Shown: piece after piece, positions 17,801 through 27,714 of the stretch
Position numbering within the stretch: the first letter of the stretch is position 1
Layout: every line of letters begins with the position of its first letter
Source: Marinospirillum perlucidum
Lineage (GTDB): Bacteria > Pseudomonadota > Gammaproteobacteria > Pseudomonadales > Halomonadaceae
Assembly (NCBI RefSeq): GCF_003336805.1
Contig: NZ_QFWJ01000009.1
Coordinates: 1-64,000 of the forward strand
Length of the DNA: 64,000 nucleotides
Reading direction: 5' to 3'
Notes under the pieces: generated by a model
Databases searched by the model: none
What the model was told of the DNA's origin: nothing
What the model saw: only the letters and a program-made list of their open reading frames with translations
Program-made: the position numbers and the translations under genes

Positions 17801-17823
17801 TTATCCACGAAAGCTGTGGATAA
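17801..17823. promoter_or_regulatory. Inverted pair of DnaA boxes
   Basis: TTATCCACG (17801-17809) and TGTGGATAA (17815-17823) form an inverted repeat with five bases between. The second is a perfect DnaA box in reverse (TTATCCACA) and the first differs at one position. They sit between the divergent tpm and miaB genes. The site could regulate these genes or titrate DnaA, or simply be a palindromic operator. Confidence 0.5.
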
Positions 17824-17925
17824 ACCTGTCAGCATCCCTAGAATAACCAGCCCCGGGAGTGGTGACCAGCCGGGATTACAAAGTGATTAAAATTTGTACG
17901 CTAGCTCTTGCCCGCTATCCACCTG

Positions 17926-17931
17926 TATAAT
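17926..17931 (+). promoter_or_regulatory. Probable -10 of the miaB promoter
   Basis: A perfect TATAAT, directly preceded by TG, lies 43 bases ahead of the miaB start. No well-spaced -35 hexamer is present: TTGCCC at 17908 is only 12 bases away. This is therefore a partial promoter call. Confidence 0.45.
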
Positions 17932-17974
17932 TGCGCCTCTTCAATGCATAACAGCAAAGGTTGGTTTTTCGCCC

Positions 17975-19327
17975 ATGTCCCAGGCTACTGACACCACGCC
18001 CACGAAAAAACTCTTTATCAAAACCCACGGCTGCCAGATGAACGAGTATGACTCGTCCCGTATGGCGGATCTGCTGGGTGTATCGCATCAGCTGGAATTG
18101 ACTGATGACGAAAGTGAAGCTGATGTCATTCTGCTAAACACCTGCTCCATCCGTGAAAAGGCCCAGGAAAAGGTTTTCCACCAGCTGGGTCGCTGGAAGC
18201 AGCTCAAGGAAAATAACCCTGATCTATTGATCGGGGTGGGTGGCTGTGTAGCCAGCCAGGAAGGCGACAAACTGCGTCAGCGTGCACCCTATGTGGATAT
18301 GGTTTTCGGCCCCCAGACCCTGCACCGGGTACCGGAAATGATCGATGCCACCCGCAGCCAACAGATTCCCATGGTGGATGTCACCTTCCCGGAAATCGAA
18401 AAGTTCGATCGCCTGCCCGACCAGCAGGTGGAAGGCGTCACTGCTTTTGTCTCCATCATGGAAGGCTGTTCCAAATACTGCACCTTCTGTGTCGTACCCT
18501 ATACCCGTGGCGAAGAAGTCTCGCGTCCCTTTGAAGCGGTCATGAAAGACATTCAGCATCTGGCCGATGAAGGCGTGCGCGAGGTTAATCTGCTTGGCCA
18601 GAATGTGAATGCCTACCAGGGCGCCAACGCCCAGGGTGACAACATTGATTTGGCTGAACTGATCAGCTGCGTGGCCCAGGTAGAAGGCATCGACCGTATC
18701 CGCTTTACCACTTCACATCCGGTGGAATTCTCCGACAGCCTGATCGAAGTCTATAAGGAAGTGCCTGAACTGGTCAGCCACCTGCATCTACCGGTTCAAT
18801 CCGGTTCCAATCGGGTATTGGCAGCCATGAAGCGTGGCCATACGCGTGAAGAATACATCGACAAGATGGAAAGAATTCGCGCCAATCGTCCCGACATCAG
18901 TTTTTCCTCCGACTTTATTGTCGGCTTCCCCGGTGAGACCGAAGAAGACTTTCAGGACACGCTGGATCTGATCGAGCACCTGGGCTTTGATCTTTCCTTT
19001 TCTTTCGTTTACAGCGCCCGCCCCGGCACCCCCGCGGCCGACCTGCCGGATGACACCCCGGAAGCACAAAAGAAAGAACGCCTCTATCAATTGCAGCAAC
19101 TGATCAACCAGCAGACCCAACAGATCAGCCGCCGCATGGTGGGAAGCACCCAGCGTATTCTGGTCACTGGCCTGGCACCCAAGGACCCTGGACAGTTCTC
19201 CGGGCGTACCGAAAACAACCGGGTGGTCAATGTCAGCAGCGATCACGCCACCGACTATATCGGCGAGTTTGTTGATGTTGTCATAGAAGAGGCCTACCCT
19301 AATTCATTAAGAGGGCGGCTGGCTTAA
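17975..19327 (+). CDS. miaB: tRNA-2-methylthio-N6-dimethylallyladenosine synthase MiaB
   Basis: MiaB is a radical-SAM enzyme that adds the methylthio group to i6A37 in tRNA, using two 4Fe-4S clusters. The 450-residue product shows the N-terminal cluster cysteines ([42 protein letters not shown]), the radical-SAM motif [17 protein letters not shown] and a C-terminal TRAM domain. I chose ATG 17975 because the longer frame to 17894 runs over the promoter and does not resemble MiaB. It heads the rightward group miaB-phoH-ybeY-corC-lnt; the gap to phoH is 13 bases. Confidence 0.95.
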   Translation: MSQATDTTPTKKLFIKTHGCQMNEYDSSRMADLLGVSHQLELTDDESEADVILLNTCSIREKAQEKVFHQLGRWKQLKENNPDLLIGVGGCVASQEGDKLRQRAPYVDMVFGPQTLHRVPEMIDATRSQQIPMVDVTFPEIEKFDRLPDQQVEGVTAFVSIMEGCSKYCTFCVVPYTRGEEVSRPFEAVMKDIQHLADEGVREVNLLGQNVNAYQGANAQGDNIDLAELISCVAQVEGIDRIRFTTSHPVEFSDSLIEVYKEVPELVSHLHLPVQSGSNRVLAAMKRGHTREEYIDKMERIRANRPDISFSSDFIVGFPGETEEDFQDTLDLIEHLGFDLSFSFVYSARPGTPAADLPDDTPEAQKKERLYQLQQLINQQTQQISRRMVGSTQRILVTGLAPKDPGQFSGRTENNRVVNVSSDHATDYIGEFVDVVIEEAYPNSLRGRLA

Positions 19328-19340
19328 GGCCAGCCCCGAA

Positions 19341-20477
19341 TTGGCGAACAACCAAGAGGACCGCATCCGCTTGAACCAACCACAAGATTCAGCAGCCGAA
19401 GATCAAGCCACCCCCCAGCGGGTGGTTCAGGTTTCCCTCCACCCCCAGGACAATCAACGTCTGGCCAATCTTTGCGGCCTGCAGGACGACCACCTCAAAC
19501 TGATTGAACAACGCCTGGGCGTCAGCCTGCGTAATCGCGGTCATGACTTCCAGATCACCGGTGAAGCCCGGCGCGCCAATGTGGCTGCAACCCTGCTGGA
19601 GCAGCTCTACAAGGATACGGCCACCGAAGAACTGGAACCGGAAAGCATTCATCTGCACCTGCAGGAAGCCGGTCTGGAAGCCCTGGAAGAGGAAGGTGTT
19701 GTCGATCAGCACACGCCGGTGAGTCTGCGCACCCCGCGCCTGACCATCAAACCGCGTGGAGCCAATCAGCAGGCTTATGTGCAAACCATTCGCCAGCAGG
19801 ACATCAACTTCGGTATTGGTCCGGCCGGTACCGGCAAGACCTATCTGGCCGTAGCCTGTGCGGTAGAAGCCCTGATGAAGGATGAAATCCGTCGCATTCT
19901 ACTGGTTCGCCCGGCCGTTGAAGCAGGTGAAAAACTGGGGTTTCTACCCGGTGATCTGGCCCAGAAAATCGACCCCTATCTGCGCCCGCTTTATGACGCC
20001 CTTTACGAAATGCTGGGGTTCGAGCAGGTCGGCAAGATGATTGAAAAAAATATCATCGAGGTGGCTCCGCTGGCCTTTATGCGCGGGCGTACCCTGAACA
20101 ATGCCTTTGTTATTCTTGATGAAAGCCAGAACACCACGCGCGAGCAGATGAAGATGTTCCTGACTCGCATCGGTTTTGGCACTACTGCCGTGATTACCGG
20201 GGATATCACCCAGATCGACCTGCCGCGCGGCACCTCCTCGGGGTTAACCCATGTGCTCAAGGTACTCGAAGATGTCCAGGGCATCGGCATCACCCGCTTT
20301 GCCAACCGGGATGTGGTTCGCCACCCGCTGGTACAAAGGATCGTCGAGGCCTATGACACCAGCGAGGCCGCTGAAGAGAAAGAGCGCACCAGCCGTGAGA
20401 AGGAGCGCCAGGCAGAAAGAGCCGCCCGCCAGGAAGCCTTCTATGCCCAGGCCCAGCAGCGAGGTTCGGGACAATGA
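19341..20477 (+). CDS. ybeZ: PhoH-family ATPase (YbeZ)
   Basis: This 378-residue cytoplasmic ATPase of the PhoH family is the usual partner of the YbeY RNase in rRNA maturation and ribosome quality control. It has a KH-like N-terminal region (RLANLCGLQDDHLKLIEQRL) and a P-loop GIGPAGTGKTYLAVACAVEA. Further motifs are RPAVEAGEKLGFLPGD, the Walker B VILDESQNTT and FLTRIGFGTTAVITGD. The start is TTG (19341); a second TTG at 19371, with GAGG 11 bases upstream, is possible and would remove ten residues. The stop overlaps the ybeY start by four bases. Confidence 0.93.
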   Translation: MANNQEDRIRLNQPQDSAAEDQATPQRVVQVSLHPQDNQRLANLCGLQDDHLKLIEQRLGVSLRNRGHDFQITGEARRANVAATLLEQLYKDTATEELEPESIHLHLQEAGLEALEEEGVVDQHTPVSLRTPRLTIKPRGANQQAYVQTIRQQDINFGIGPAGTGKTYLAVACAVEALMKDEIRRILLVRPAVEAGEKLGFLPGDLAQKIDPYLRPLYDALYEMLGFEQVGKMIEKNIIEVAPLAFMRGRTLNNAFVILDESQNTTREQMKMFLTRIGFGTTAVITGDITQIDLPRGTSSGLTHVLKVLEDVQGIGITRFANRDVVRHPLVQRIVEAYDTSEAAEEKERTSREKERQAERAARQEAFYAQAQQRGSGQ

Positions 20478-20962
20478 AACCGCTGATCGACTTGCAAATG
20501 GCTACCGATCATCCGCAAGCCTGCCCCAGCCTGGAAGCTTTCCAGGTCTGGGTAGAGGCCGGTCTGCTGGAAGAAACCCCATCCGCCTGTGAAGTCACCC
20601 TGCGCCTGGTGGATGACGATGAAAGCCGTTACCTTAATGCCAGCTATCGGGGCAAAGACAAGCCGACTAATGTCTTGTCCTTTCCTTTTGATGCCCCCAT
20701 TGATTTAGCAGCAGCAGGTGAGTTAACTTTACTCGGAGACTTGGTGATTTGTGTTCCCCAGGTCGTCCGGGAAGCTGAAGAACAGCAAAAACAACTCCAG
20801 CATCACTGGGCCCATCTGGTCATCCATGGCCTTCTCCATTTACAGGGAAAGGATCACCAGGAAGAAGCAGAAGCCGAAGCGATGGAAGCACTGGAAAGAG
20901 CACGCCTGGCAGCGCTGGGTATTCCAGACCCCTATGCCAGCCCTGATACACGCCACCAATAG
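20474..20962 (+). CDS. ybeY: Endoribonuclease YbeY
   Basis: YbeY is a zinc-dependent single-strand endoribonuclease needed for 16S rRNA 3'-end maturation and ribosome quality control. The 162-residue protein carries the zinc motif HGLLHLQGKDH preceded by WAHLVI, and the RGKDKPTNVLSFPF region. It starts within the phoH stop (ATGA) and is followed 20 bases later by corC, the conserved order in gammaproteobacteria. Confidence 0.95.
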   Translation: MKPLIDLQMATDHPQACPSLEAFQVWVEAGLLEETPSACEVTLRLVDDDESRYLNASYRGKDKPTNVLSFPFDAPIDLAAAGELTLLGDLVICVPQVVREAEEQQKQLQHHWAHLVIHGLLHLQGKDHQEEAEAEAMEALERARLAALGIPDPYASPDTRHQ

Positions 20963-20982
20963 CAGGTTGATTCACAACAGCC

Positions 20983-21861
20983 ATGAACGAAGACCGATCG
21001 AGCCGGGGGCAGCCCCCAAAAAACTGGTTTGATAAACTCCTTGCCGCCTTTTCTACCGAGCCCAGAAACCGCCAGGAACTGGTGGACTTTCTCAAGGACG
21101 CCTCTGAACGTCAGCTGATCGATTATGAAGCCCTGACCGTGATTGAAGGGGCGTTGCAACTGACCGACATGCAGGTCGGGGATGTCATGATTCCGCGTTC
21201 ACACATGGTGGTGGTCGGCATCAACGAACATCCCCGTGACTTTCTACCCACCCTGATCGAGTCCGCCCACTCACGCTTTCCCGTAATTGGTGAAACCGCG
21301 GATGAGGTACTGGGTATCCTCCTGGCCAAGGACCTGCTGCCCCTGATTACCGATCATCAAGCCATGGAAGACTTTGATATCCGCCAGGCGATCCGTCAGG
21401 CGACCTTTGTTCCCGAATACAAGCGGCTCTATTCGATGCTGCGCGAATTCCGCGAAACCCATAACCACATGGCCATAGTCGTCGATGAATATGGCGGTAC
21501 TGCCGGTCTGGTTACCATCGAGGATGTACTCGAACAGATCGTTGGTGACATAGAAGATGAGCACGATGTCGAAGAAGAGGCCGATATCCGCACCGGCGAA
21601 AAGGGCTGTTATCTGGTTAAGGCCCTGACGCCCATCGATGACTTCAATGACTACTTCAAGAGTGATTTCAGCGACGAGGAGTTTGATACCCTCGGCGGCA
21701 TCGTCATGCAGAAGTTCGGCCACCTGCCCCGCCGGGGTGAAGCTGTGGTCCTCGAAGGCATGGAATTCACCGTGATCAATGCCGATAACCGCCGTATCCG
21801 CCTGCTTCAGGTACGCCCTCTGAGCCAGGATGAAATCACTGCGCTGCCGGACGAGGAATAA
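20983..21861 (+). CDS. corC: CorC/YbeX-type CBS-domain protein
   Basis: The 292-residue cytoplasmic protein has a CBS pair (about 65-190; [19 protein letters not shown] and [20 protein letters not shown]) followed by a C-terminal CorC/HlyC transporter-associated domain ([20 protein letters not shown] onward). The family is linked to magnesium and cobalt efflux, and YbeX to ribosome function alongside YbeY/YbeZ. It lies between ybeY and lnt in the standard order, with three bases to the lnt start. Confidence 0.93.
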   Translation: MNEDRSSRGQPPKNWFDKLLAAFSTEPRNRQELVDFLKDASERQLIDYEALTVIEGALQLTDMQVGDVMIPRSHMVVVGINEHPRDFLPTLIESAHSRFPVIGETADEVLGILLAKDLLPLITDHQAMEDFDIRQAIRQATFVPEYKRLYSMLREFRETHNHMAIVVDEYGGTAGLVTIEDVLEQIVGDIEDEHDVEEEADIRTGEKGCYLVKALTPIDDFNDYFKSDFSDEEFDTLGGIVMQKFGHLPRRGEAVVLEGMEFTVINADNRRIRLLQVRPLSQDEITALPDEE

Positions 21862-21864
21862 AGC

Positions 21865-23406
21865 TTGTTCCGGCGCTTAACGGCCCGCTTCGAGCGCAGC
21901 CTGCTGCTGCGCGCTCTGGGCAGTCTCGCCGCAGGGAGTCTGATTACGCTGGCCATGGCTCCCTTCAACGCCTGGCCCCTGGCCTTGCTGGCACCGGTCG
22001 CTCTGCTATTGATTCTGCGCCCCTTGAAGCCACTGGCAGCTCTAATCCAGGGCTGGTTCTTTGGTGTGGGGGTCTATGGTTCCGGTGCTTCCTGGGTCTA
22101 CGTCAGCATCCAGGTTCATGGCGGCACTCCGGTTCCCCTGGCTTTTTTTCTGACCCTGCTGTTTATTGCCAGTCTGGCACTGTTCTTTGCTCTGCATGCC
22201 TGGCTCTGGCAGCAATTTTTAGCATCCCGACGCCTGTGGCTGCTCAACTGGACTGCACTCTGGGTACTCATGGAGGCTTTTCGCTCCTGGTTCCTGACCG
22301 GCTTTCCCTGGCTACTCCTAGGCACAGCCCATCTGGAAAGCCCCCTGGCGGGCTGGGCACCTCTGGTCGGGGTCTATGGTGTAGGGGCCATCAGTCTGCT
22401 CGCTGGCTTGCTTCTGGTCTGGGCTCTGCGCCCCGGCTGGTTTAACTGCAAGAACGCCAAGGAATACGGCTGGCAGGCAAAGCAAACCCTGGCCCTGGTT
22501 GGCAGCCTCGCCCTACTGAGCAGTGGTTATCTGCTGCAACCCATCCAGTGGACCCAGCCGGTCGGTGACCCCCTGAGAGCAGCCCTGGTTCAGGGCAATG
22601 TTGCCCAACAGAATAAATGGGACCCCTCGTACCAAGAGAGGATTATTCGTGACTATCTGCAACTGAGTCAGCAAGCCGGTGAAGTGGATCTGATTATCTG
22701 GCCGGAAACAGCGATTCCGCTCAGTCCTGGTCAAGCCCAGCCTTTTCTGGATCTGGCCCTGCAAGGAGCTTCATCCGAGGCAGCCTTGATTACCGGTCTA
22801 GTCACTCCCCTCCCTGAGCGCCGTGCCTACTACAACAGTCTGGTCACTGCCGGTCAGGCCAGCGGAGACTACCACAAGGTTCAGCTGGTGCCTTTTGGAG
22901 AATATCTCCCTCTGGAAGAAGCTTTAAGAGGCTTGATCAGCTTTTTTAACCTGCCCATGTCCAGTTTTGTCTCAGGGCCAGCCAATCAGGCTCCGCTGGA
23001 AGCTCAGGGCACTCGCGTTGCTCCGCTGATCTGCTATGAAATCACCTACCCGGATTTTACCGCCCGCCAGGCAGCTACCTCTAATTGGCTGCTGACCGTC
23101 TCCAATGACTCCTGGTTTGGTCGCTCCATCGGCCCCCTGCAACATTTTCAGATCGCTCGCTTTCGGGCGCTGGAAACCGGCCGGGAACTGGTGCGAGTCA
23201 CCAACAATGGCATCACCGCTCTGGTTGATCACCAGGGCCAGATCAAACAACGACTACCTCAATTCACTCAGGAAGTGCTTTTGGGTGCTATCCAGCCTCG
23301 CGAGGGTAGCACGCCCTTCATGCAAACCACCTCCTGGCCCCTCTGGCTCGCCTGCCTGCTCTTACTGGCCTGGCAAACCCGCCCCCCATCACGAAGCCGT
23401 ATTTAA
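21865..23406 (+). CDS. lnt: Apolipoprotein N-acyltransferase
   Basis: Lnt adds the third acyl chain to the N-terminal cysteine of lipoproteins in the inner membrane. The 513-residue protein has several N-terminal membrane helices and then a nitrilase-like periplasmic domain with the Glu-Lys-Cys triad: E in LIIWPETAIPL, K in YHKVQLVPFGEYLPLE, C in PLICYEITYPDF. SNDSWFGRSIGPLQHFQIAR is also typical. The start is TTG (21865), three bases after corC. It ends the miaB-lnt cluster; no clear terminator follows. Confidence 0.95.
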   Translation: MFRRLTARFERSLLLRALGSLAAGSLITLAMAPFNAWPLALLAPVALLLILRPLKPLAALIQGWFFGVGVYGSGASWVYVSIQVHGGTPVPLAFFLTLLFIASLALFFALHAWLWQQFLASRRLWLLNWTALWVLMEAFRSWFLTGFPWLLLGTAHLESPLAGWAPLVGVYGVGAISLLAGLLLVWALRPGWFNCKNAKEYGWQAKQTLALVGSLALLSSGYLLQPIQWTQPVGDPLRAALVQGNVAQQNKWDPSYQERIIRDYLQLSQQAGEVDLIIWPETAIPLSPGQAQPFLDLALQGASSEAALITGLVTPLPERRAYYNSLVTAGQASGDYHKVQLVPFGEYLPLEEALRGLISFFNLPMSSFVSGPANQAPLEAQGTRVAPLICYEITYPDFTARQAATSNWLLTVSNDSWFGRSIGPLQHFQIARFRALETGRELVRVTNNGITALVDHQGQIKQRLPQFTQEVLLGAIQPREGSTPFMQTTSWPLWLACLLLLAWQTRPPSRSRI

Positions 23407-23531
23407 ATTTTTTTAAGCAGTTTGCTGATTATCTGCTAAATATTATAGAAGATCCTTGCAAGCAATAATTAATAGATTATTAACAATAATGATTGTTTTA
23501 CAACCTGCGTCTAAAATCTACCAAATGACTA

Positions 23532-23545
23532 TTGACTCAGATCAT
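23532..23545. promoter_or_regulatory. Possible Anr/FNR box upstream of the Aer-like receptor
   Basis: TTGAC-TCAG-ATCAT resembles the FNR/Anr consensus TTGAT-N4-ATCAA with one change in each half. It lies about 130 bases ahead of the Aer-like receptor gene, and Pseudomonas aer is known to be controlled by Anr. The surrounding 270 bases (23407-23677) hold no gene and are very AT-rich. This is a single-site match and remains tentative. Confidence 0.35.
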
Positions 23546-23677
23546 TAACAGACGATAATCCTTTCGCTTCAAAGATCAATAATAAATACATATAAAAACA
23601 ATACAACCGTTTTAAAAAAAGATAGCTTGATCTGACAGCACCTTGAACTTGAAAACACAACTTCGGCTACCTAAAAA

Positions 23678-25234
23678 ATGCGAAACAACCAACCTGTTAC
23701 TCAGCAAGAATATAAATACGAGGCGGGGGTCCGCCTGGTTTCAACTACAGATAAACGAGGCATCATCACCTATGCCAATCCCGATTTCTGCAAAGTCAGC
23801 GGCTATAATCTGGATGAATTAATAGGGCAAAACCACAATATGATTCGGCATCCGGATATGCCACCGGAAGCCTTTGCCGATTTATGGAAAACTCTGCAAT
23901 CTGGTAATTCCTGGATCGGTGTGGTTAAAAACCGCTGTAAAAACGGCGATTATTATTGGGTGGATGCCTACATCACCCCCCTATACAAGGGGGACGAAGT
24001 CATTGGCTATCAATCAGTCAGAACCAAACCTTCAAGCCGGAGGGTTAAGGATGCCGCTCAACTTTATAAACGCCTTAGAAACAAAAAAAGCCCCCAGACC
24101 AGTCCCCGTCCCTACCTACATTTTAATTTAATCAGCTTAGCTCTAATCGGTCCTCTACTAACCTGGTTGGGCATGTTTTTTCTCCCTGAAGCCGCACTAG
24201 CTTGGTTGTTACTTGCTCCTGTGGGAGGTCTACTCAGCTGGCTGGCTCTTAAACCCCTGCGCCGCCTACAAGACTTGGCCCGCAAGGTGGTCAACAATCC
24301 TCTGGCCCAGAAGGTATTTACTCGCAGTCGCCATGAAACCGGTGGTATCGAGCTGGCTTTTTATACCTACCGAGCCCGAACCCGGACCATTCTCGGACGT
24401 ATGGACGATACCCTTCTGGCCCTACGCAGTATTATTGATCAACTCAATCATCAGGTGGCCAGCAATCACCAGAGCCAGGACCAACAGGAAAAGGATCTGG
24501 AATCCATCGCCACCGCTATCCACGAGATGTCAGCCAGCATTCGTGAGATCGACAGCAGTATCCAGGAAAACTCTGAACATATCAGCCAATCCAATTCCAG
24601 CTGTCACAAGGGACGGGAAACCATCCAGGCCAGCTCGGAAAAAATTCAGCAGGTGTGCCAGCAACTGGCTAAAACCTCCAGTGAAGTGGAAAAACTGCGC
24701 CAATCCAGTGATGAAGTGGATCAGGTCATGGATCAGATTGCCGGTATCTCTGAACAGACCAACCTCCTGGCATTGAATGCCGCCATTGAGGCCGCCCGAG
24801 CCGGGGAAGCCGGACGCGGCTTTGCTGTAGTGGCTGATGAAGTACGTCAACTCGCGGTCAGAGCCCAGTCCTCTACCGAGGATATCCGCCAAACACTGGA
24901 GCAGATTCGGGGCATCGTGGGCAGTGTGGTTCGCCAGATGGCAACCAGCAGTGAAAGTGTGGGGGCGACCCAGGAGCAGATTCAGTATTCGATCGACAGC
25001 TTTTCCGCGATCGAGGAGGCCTTTGGCAGCATTACCCAGCGCGAAGGTCAGGTGTCCTCAGCAGTCAGCGAGCAGCGCAGCGTGGCCGAGGAGATAGACG
25101 AGCGGATACTGGCGATTAATGATCGTGCCCGCCTAGCCCTGGATGAGGCCGAGCAGGCGACCCGGGCCGTTGAGGAACTCAATGACCAGGGCAACCAGCT
25201 GGAATCCACCATCAAGGCTTTTGCCTATGTTTAA
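23678..25234 (+). CDS. Aer-like PAS-domain methyl-accepting chemotaxis protein
   Basis: This is a 518-residue energy/oxygen-taxis-type receptor. An N-terminal PAS domain (about 15-120; [20 protein letters not shown] and [16 protein letters not shown]) resembles the FAD-binding PAS of Aer. A hydrophobic hairpin follows (about 150-190, [20 protein letters not shown]), then a HAMP-like linker and the receptor signalling domain with [20 protein letters not shown] and [18 protein letters not shown]. There is no periplasmic sensor, so it senses inside the cell. It is monocistronic; the DUF1451 gene converges on it and the two stops share TTAA at 25231-25234. Confidence 0.9.
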   Translation: MRNNQPVTQQEYKYEAGVRLVSTTDKRGIITYANPDFCKVSGYNLDELIGQNHNMIRHPDMPPEAFADLWKTLQSGNSWIGVVKNRCKNGDYYWVDAYITPLYKGDEVIGYQSVRTKPSSRRVKDAAQLYKRLRNKKSPQTSPRPYLHFNLISLALIGPLLTWLGMFFLPEAALAWLLLAPVGGLLSWLALKPLRRLQDLARKVVNNPLAQKVFTRSRHETGGIELAFYTYRARTRTILGRMDDTLLALRSIIDQLNHQVASNHQSQDQQEKDLESIATAIHEMSASIREIDSSIQENSEHISQSNSSCHKGRETIQASSEKIQQVCQQLAKTSSEVEKLRQSSDEVDQVMDQIAGISEQTNLLALNAAIEAARAGEAGRGFAVVADEVRQLAVRAQSSTEDIRQTLEQIRGIVGSVVRQMATSSESVGATQEQIQYSIDSFSAIEEAFGSITQREGQVSSAVSEQRSVAEEIDERILAINDRARLALDEAEQATRAVEELNDQGNQLESTIKAFAYV

Positions 25235-25761
25235 GCGCGAGTATCCAGAGTCTTGCGGATAAAAATCCGCTCTTCACAACGGTGGCAGGGTTCCAGGCGG
25301 TGGGTGTAGCTGACCTCGATTTCCTTGCCACAGTTGGCACAGGAAAAGACCCCGGCCATCGCCAGTTCACCGGCATGGTAAAGTGTGGGGTCTTCACGGC
25401 TGTCGAGATCTTCCTGGAGGGTGCGTGCATCCACCAGTGAGGGGTCGGCAACCTGCCGTAGCCAGTGCATAAACTGTTCGCTCAGAAGACTGGTTTCCTG
25501 AGCCAGCCAGCCTTTGACACCCTGCTCGGTGGCTGCCAAGTGAGCACGTAAATCCTTGATATCCCGCTTGAGCCAGTAGCTGAGCAAAGACGCTTCTTCG
25601 CGGGTCAGTCTTTCCAGATCTTTTTCCTGCTCGAGCAGATCTTCGATCTCGCGATCCACATCCAGGTTTTCACTGGTCTTTTCGACCTCCAGTCGAATTT
25701 CATAAAGACGCTCGACCAGCTTGTCATAAATCTGTACCAAACGTTCGGCCTGATCACTCAT
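25231..25761 (-). CDS. DUF1451 zinc-ribbon protein (YbeL-like)
   Basis: The 176-residue cytoplasmic protein has a long helical N-terminal two-thirds ([20 protein letters not shown]) and a C-terminal zinc ribbon with four cysteines in SCANCGKEI and [12 protein letters not shown]. This matches the DUF1451/YbeL family, whose role is unknown. It lies 39 bases downstream of the kinase/phosphatase-like gene on the same strand and may be co-transcribed with it. Confidence 0.75.
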   Translation of the reverse strand: MSDQAERLVQIYDKLVERLYEIRLEVEKTSENLDVDREIEDLLEQEKDLERLTREEASLLSYWLKRDIKDLRAHLAATEQGVKGWLAQETSLLSEQFMHWLRQVADPSLVDARTLQEDLDSREDPTLYHAGELAMAGVFSCANCGKEIEVSYTHRLEPCHRCEERIFIRKTLDTRA

Positions 25762-25800
25762 GTGTTTCTCCTTACTGGACTGGTTAAGCGATTCTTTTCT

Positions 25801-27564
25801 TTAGTAAAACAGACTTAACAGCAAAAGCAAGAGCAAGAGGCCAGCCAACCCCTTCCAAAAAGCCAGAGGCTGATCTGCAGGCTTGTCGTCATTCGCAGGC
25901 AGATAATTGGAGTTAGGCTTCTTCAGATCATAAATAAATTCGGATAGACGCCGGTAACGCAACTCGGGGTTAGGCTGCAATGCCTTGCGCAGGGCACCAT
26001 CCATCCATACTGGAACGGCTGGATCCAACTGGAAAGCCGGGGTGTATTCCAGGCGTGAAAAATCAACCTTGGAGCTCAAGGTTTCCAGCTTACCCTTGTA
26101 GGGGCGCTCACCGGTCAGCAATTCAAAGGCAATGGCAGCAACCGAGAACTGGTCGGCTCTTTCACCCGGCTCTCGACCTAAACGGTATTCAGGCGCTGTG
26201 TAGGCAGTCAGTCCCACACGTCGGGCCAGTGTCAGCAGCGGCGGCAAGTCTTTCATACCGGCAACGCCACAGGCAGCAAAATCCACCAGACGGATTACAC
26301 CCTGGCTATCCACCAGGATATTTTCCGGGGTCAAATGCTGGTGCAGGACTTCACGTCGATGCATGGCACGAATAGCCTTGGTCAGCTGTTCAACCAGATC
26401 CAGTCGTACCTGAAGATCGGCATGGGGGTTTTCCTGCATCCATTGCTGCAGGGTACGCCCTTCGATGTATTCCATCAGATAGTACTGCTGGGTTCGGGGT
26501 CGGGAAAGATCGACCACTTTAGCCACATAGGGCGAACTAACCCGGTCTACAACCCACTGCTGCATGATGAAGTGGGCAATAAATTCCTTTTTCAAGGCCA
26601 GCTGCGGCGAGGGCGCCTTGAGAACCAGCTGGCGATCGGTCTGGGGATCATAAACACGATAGATACGACTGGTGGCACTGCGTGAAAGCACTTCCTCGAC
26701 GCGATAGCCATCCACTTCCTCACTGGCCTGAAGCTCTTCGGGTACGGGCAGTTGCGAATAGGCACCGCCCAGACCCTCATCGGCTTCATGGGGCACCTGA
26801 TCCACCCGCATCAGTTGAAAACAGAAGTTATAGCTGGAATACCCCCGCTTGCTGGCTTTTTCCATGGCCTTTTGCAGGATGACATCACAAGCCTGGTCCA
26901 GATCTTCGGGAAACTGACTGATCAACTGGACAAATTCGGTCGGCATCAGGGTCCCTTTCACCGCCTGGGTGGTGAAAAGGAAAATATCTCCCTGCTTAAC
27001 CTTGAAATTGAGGTAGTCGATATCCACGCTCGGGTCCATTCCCAGTGCCCGCGAAGGATAACGGTAGCCGCCTAGATAGGTCGTATGCTCACGATTTAAC
27101 AGTTGGAACTCGGCACCGCGCAGGCGATAAACCAGGGTATCACCCATATGAAACAGATGGGCCTGACGCCCCCGCAGCAAAAGGGCACTCAGAGAACTGA
27201 TGTAGCTGCCATTGCTGACATTGCGACTCTGCGAATACAACCAGGAGTTAAGCGCCGAAAGCACCCGGTTTGCCGAGGTTTTGACATCCCAGTTATCCGG
27301 GGTGGCAAAATAATCAGCCATAAAGCCTTTTACACAGGTTTCACCTGCCTGTTTGGCCAGGGCATTGCGCCAGGTGGAATCGGCAATAACGCCTGCGATT
27401 CCCTTGGTAGCAAGCAATGAAGCCTGGGGATGGCAAACCGCCATGGATGAACGCGCGCTTCGCCGATCCTGAGCCAGGTAGGCCTGTCCATAACTGACCC
27501 TTAACTCACCTAGATGCATGTGCAAGTTGGAAACCTTTGTTGATGACTGATCCAAGACTAACAT
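25801..27564 (-). CDS. PP2C-like/Ser-Thr-kinase-like fusion, both halves lacking catalytic residues
   Basis: The 587-residue protein has the layout of gammaproteobacterial bifunctional phosphatase/kinases: PP2C-like (about 15-255), kinase-like (about 285-550) and a C-terminal membrane helix (about 570-586). The folds are recognisable (HLFHMGDTLVYRLR and LNREHTT in the first; VLKAPS with K316, YLMEYIEGRTLQQWM, YTAPEY and ADQFSVAAIAFELLTGERPY in the second). The metal-binding Asp residues of PP2C are replaced: the ADG motif reads ADSTWRN, the late SDG motif reads TTQAVKG (197-204), and the final DN motif reads SYN (244-246). In the kinase half the HRD motif reads HQH (H410 where the catalytic Asp should be) and DFG reads DFA (428-430). 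I infer a membrane-anchored scaffold or sensor, not an active enzyme pair. Confidence 0.85.
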   Translation of the reverse strand: MLVLDQSSTKVSNLHMHLGELRVSYGQAYLAQDRRSARSSMAVCHPQASLLATKGIAGVIADSTWRNALAKQAGETCVKGFMADYFATPDNWDVKTSANRVLSALNSWLYSQSRNVSNGSYISSLSALLLRGRQAHLFHMGDTLVYRLRGAEFQLLNREHTTYLGGYRYPSRALGMDPSVDIDYLNFKVKQGDIFLFTTQAVKGTLMPTEFVQLISQFPEDLDQACDVILQKAMEKASKRGYSSYNFCFQLMRVDQVPHEADEGLGGAYSQLPVPEELQASEEVDGYRVEEVLSRSATSRIYRVYDPQTDRQLVLKAPSPQLALKKEFIAHFIMQQWVVDRVSSPYVAKVVDLSRPRTQQYYLMEYIEGRTLQQWMQENPHADLQVRLDLVEQLTKAIRAMHRREVLHQHLTPENILVDSQGVIRLVDFAACGVAGMKDLPPLLTLARRVGLTAYTAPEYRLGREPGERADQFSVAAIAFELLTGERPYKGKLETLSSKVDFSRLEYTPAFQLDPAVPVWMDGALRKALQPNPELRYRRLSEFIYDLKKPNSNYLPANDDKPADQPLAFWKGLAGLLLLLLLLSLFY

Positions 27565-27643
27565 AAAGGTGAAGTATCACCCGCCTGTCGGTAACTTCCA
27601 AGTCATCAACTGTTATCCCTTGGTAGTGTTAGGGGCGATCTCA

Positions 27644-27673
27644 TTGGAGTTATGTGAAGCAGAAACGTATAAT
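27644..27673 (+). promoter_or_regulatory. Sigma-70 promoter of ppa
   Basis: TTGGAG (27644-27649) and a perfect TATAAT (27668-27673) are separated by 18 bases, 41 bases ahead of the ppa start. The divergent kinase-like gene starts 80 bases to the left. Confidence 0.7.
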
Positions 27674-27714
27674 TATCGCGCTAATTTTTTCCACTTCTAA
27701 AGGGTCTAAAGCTA

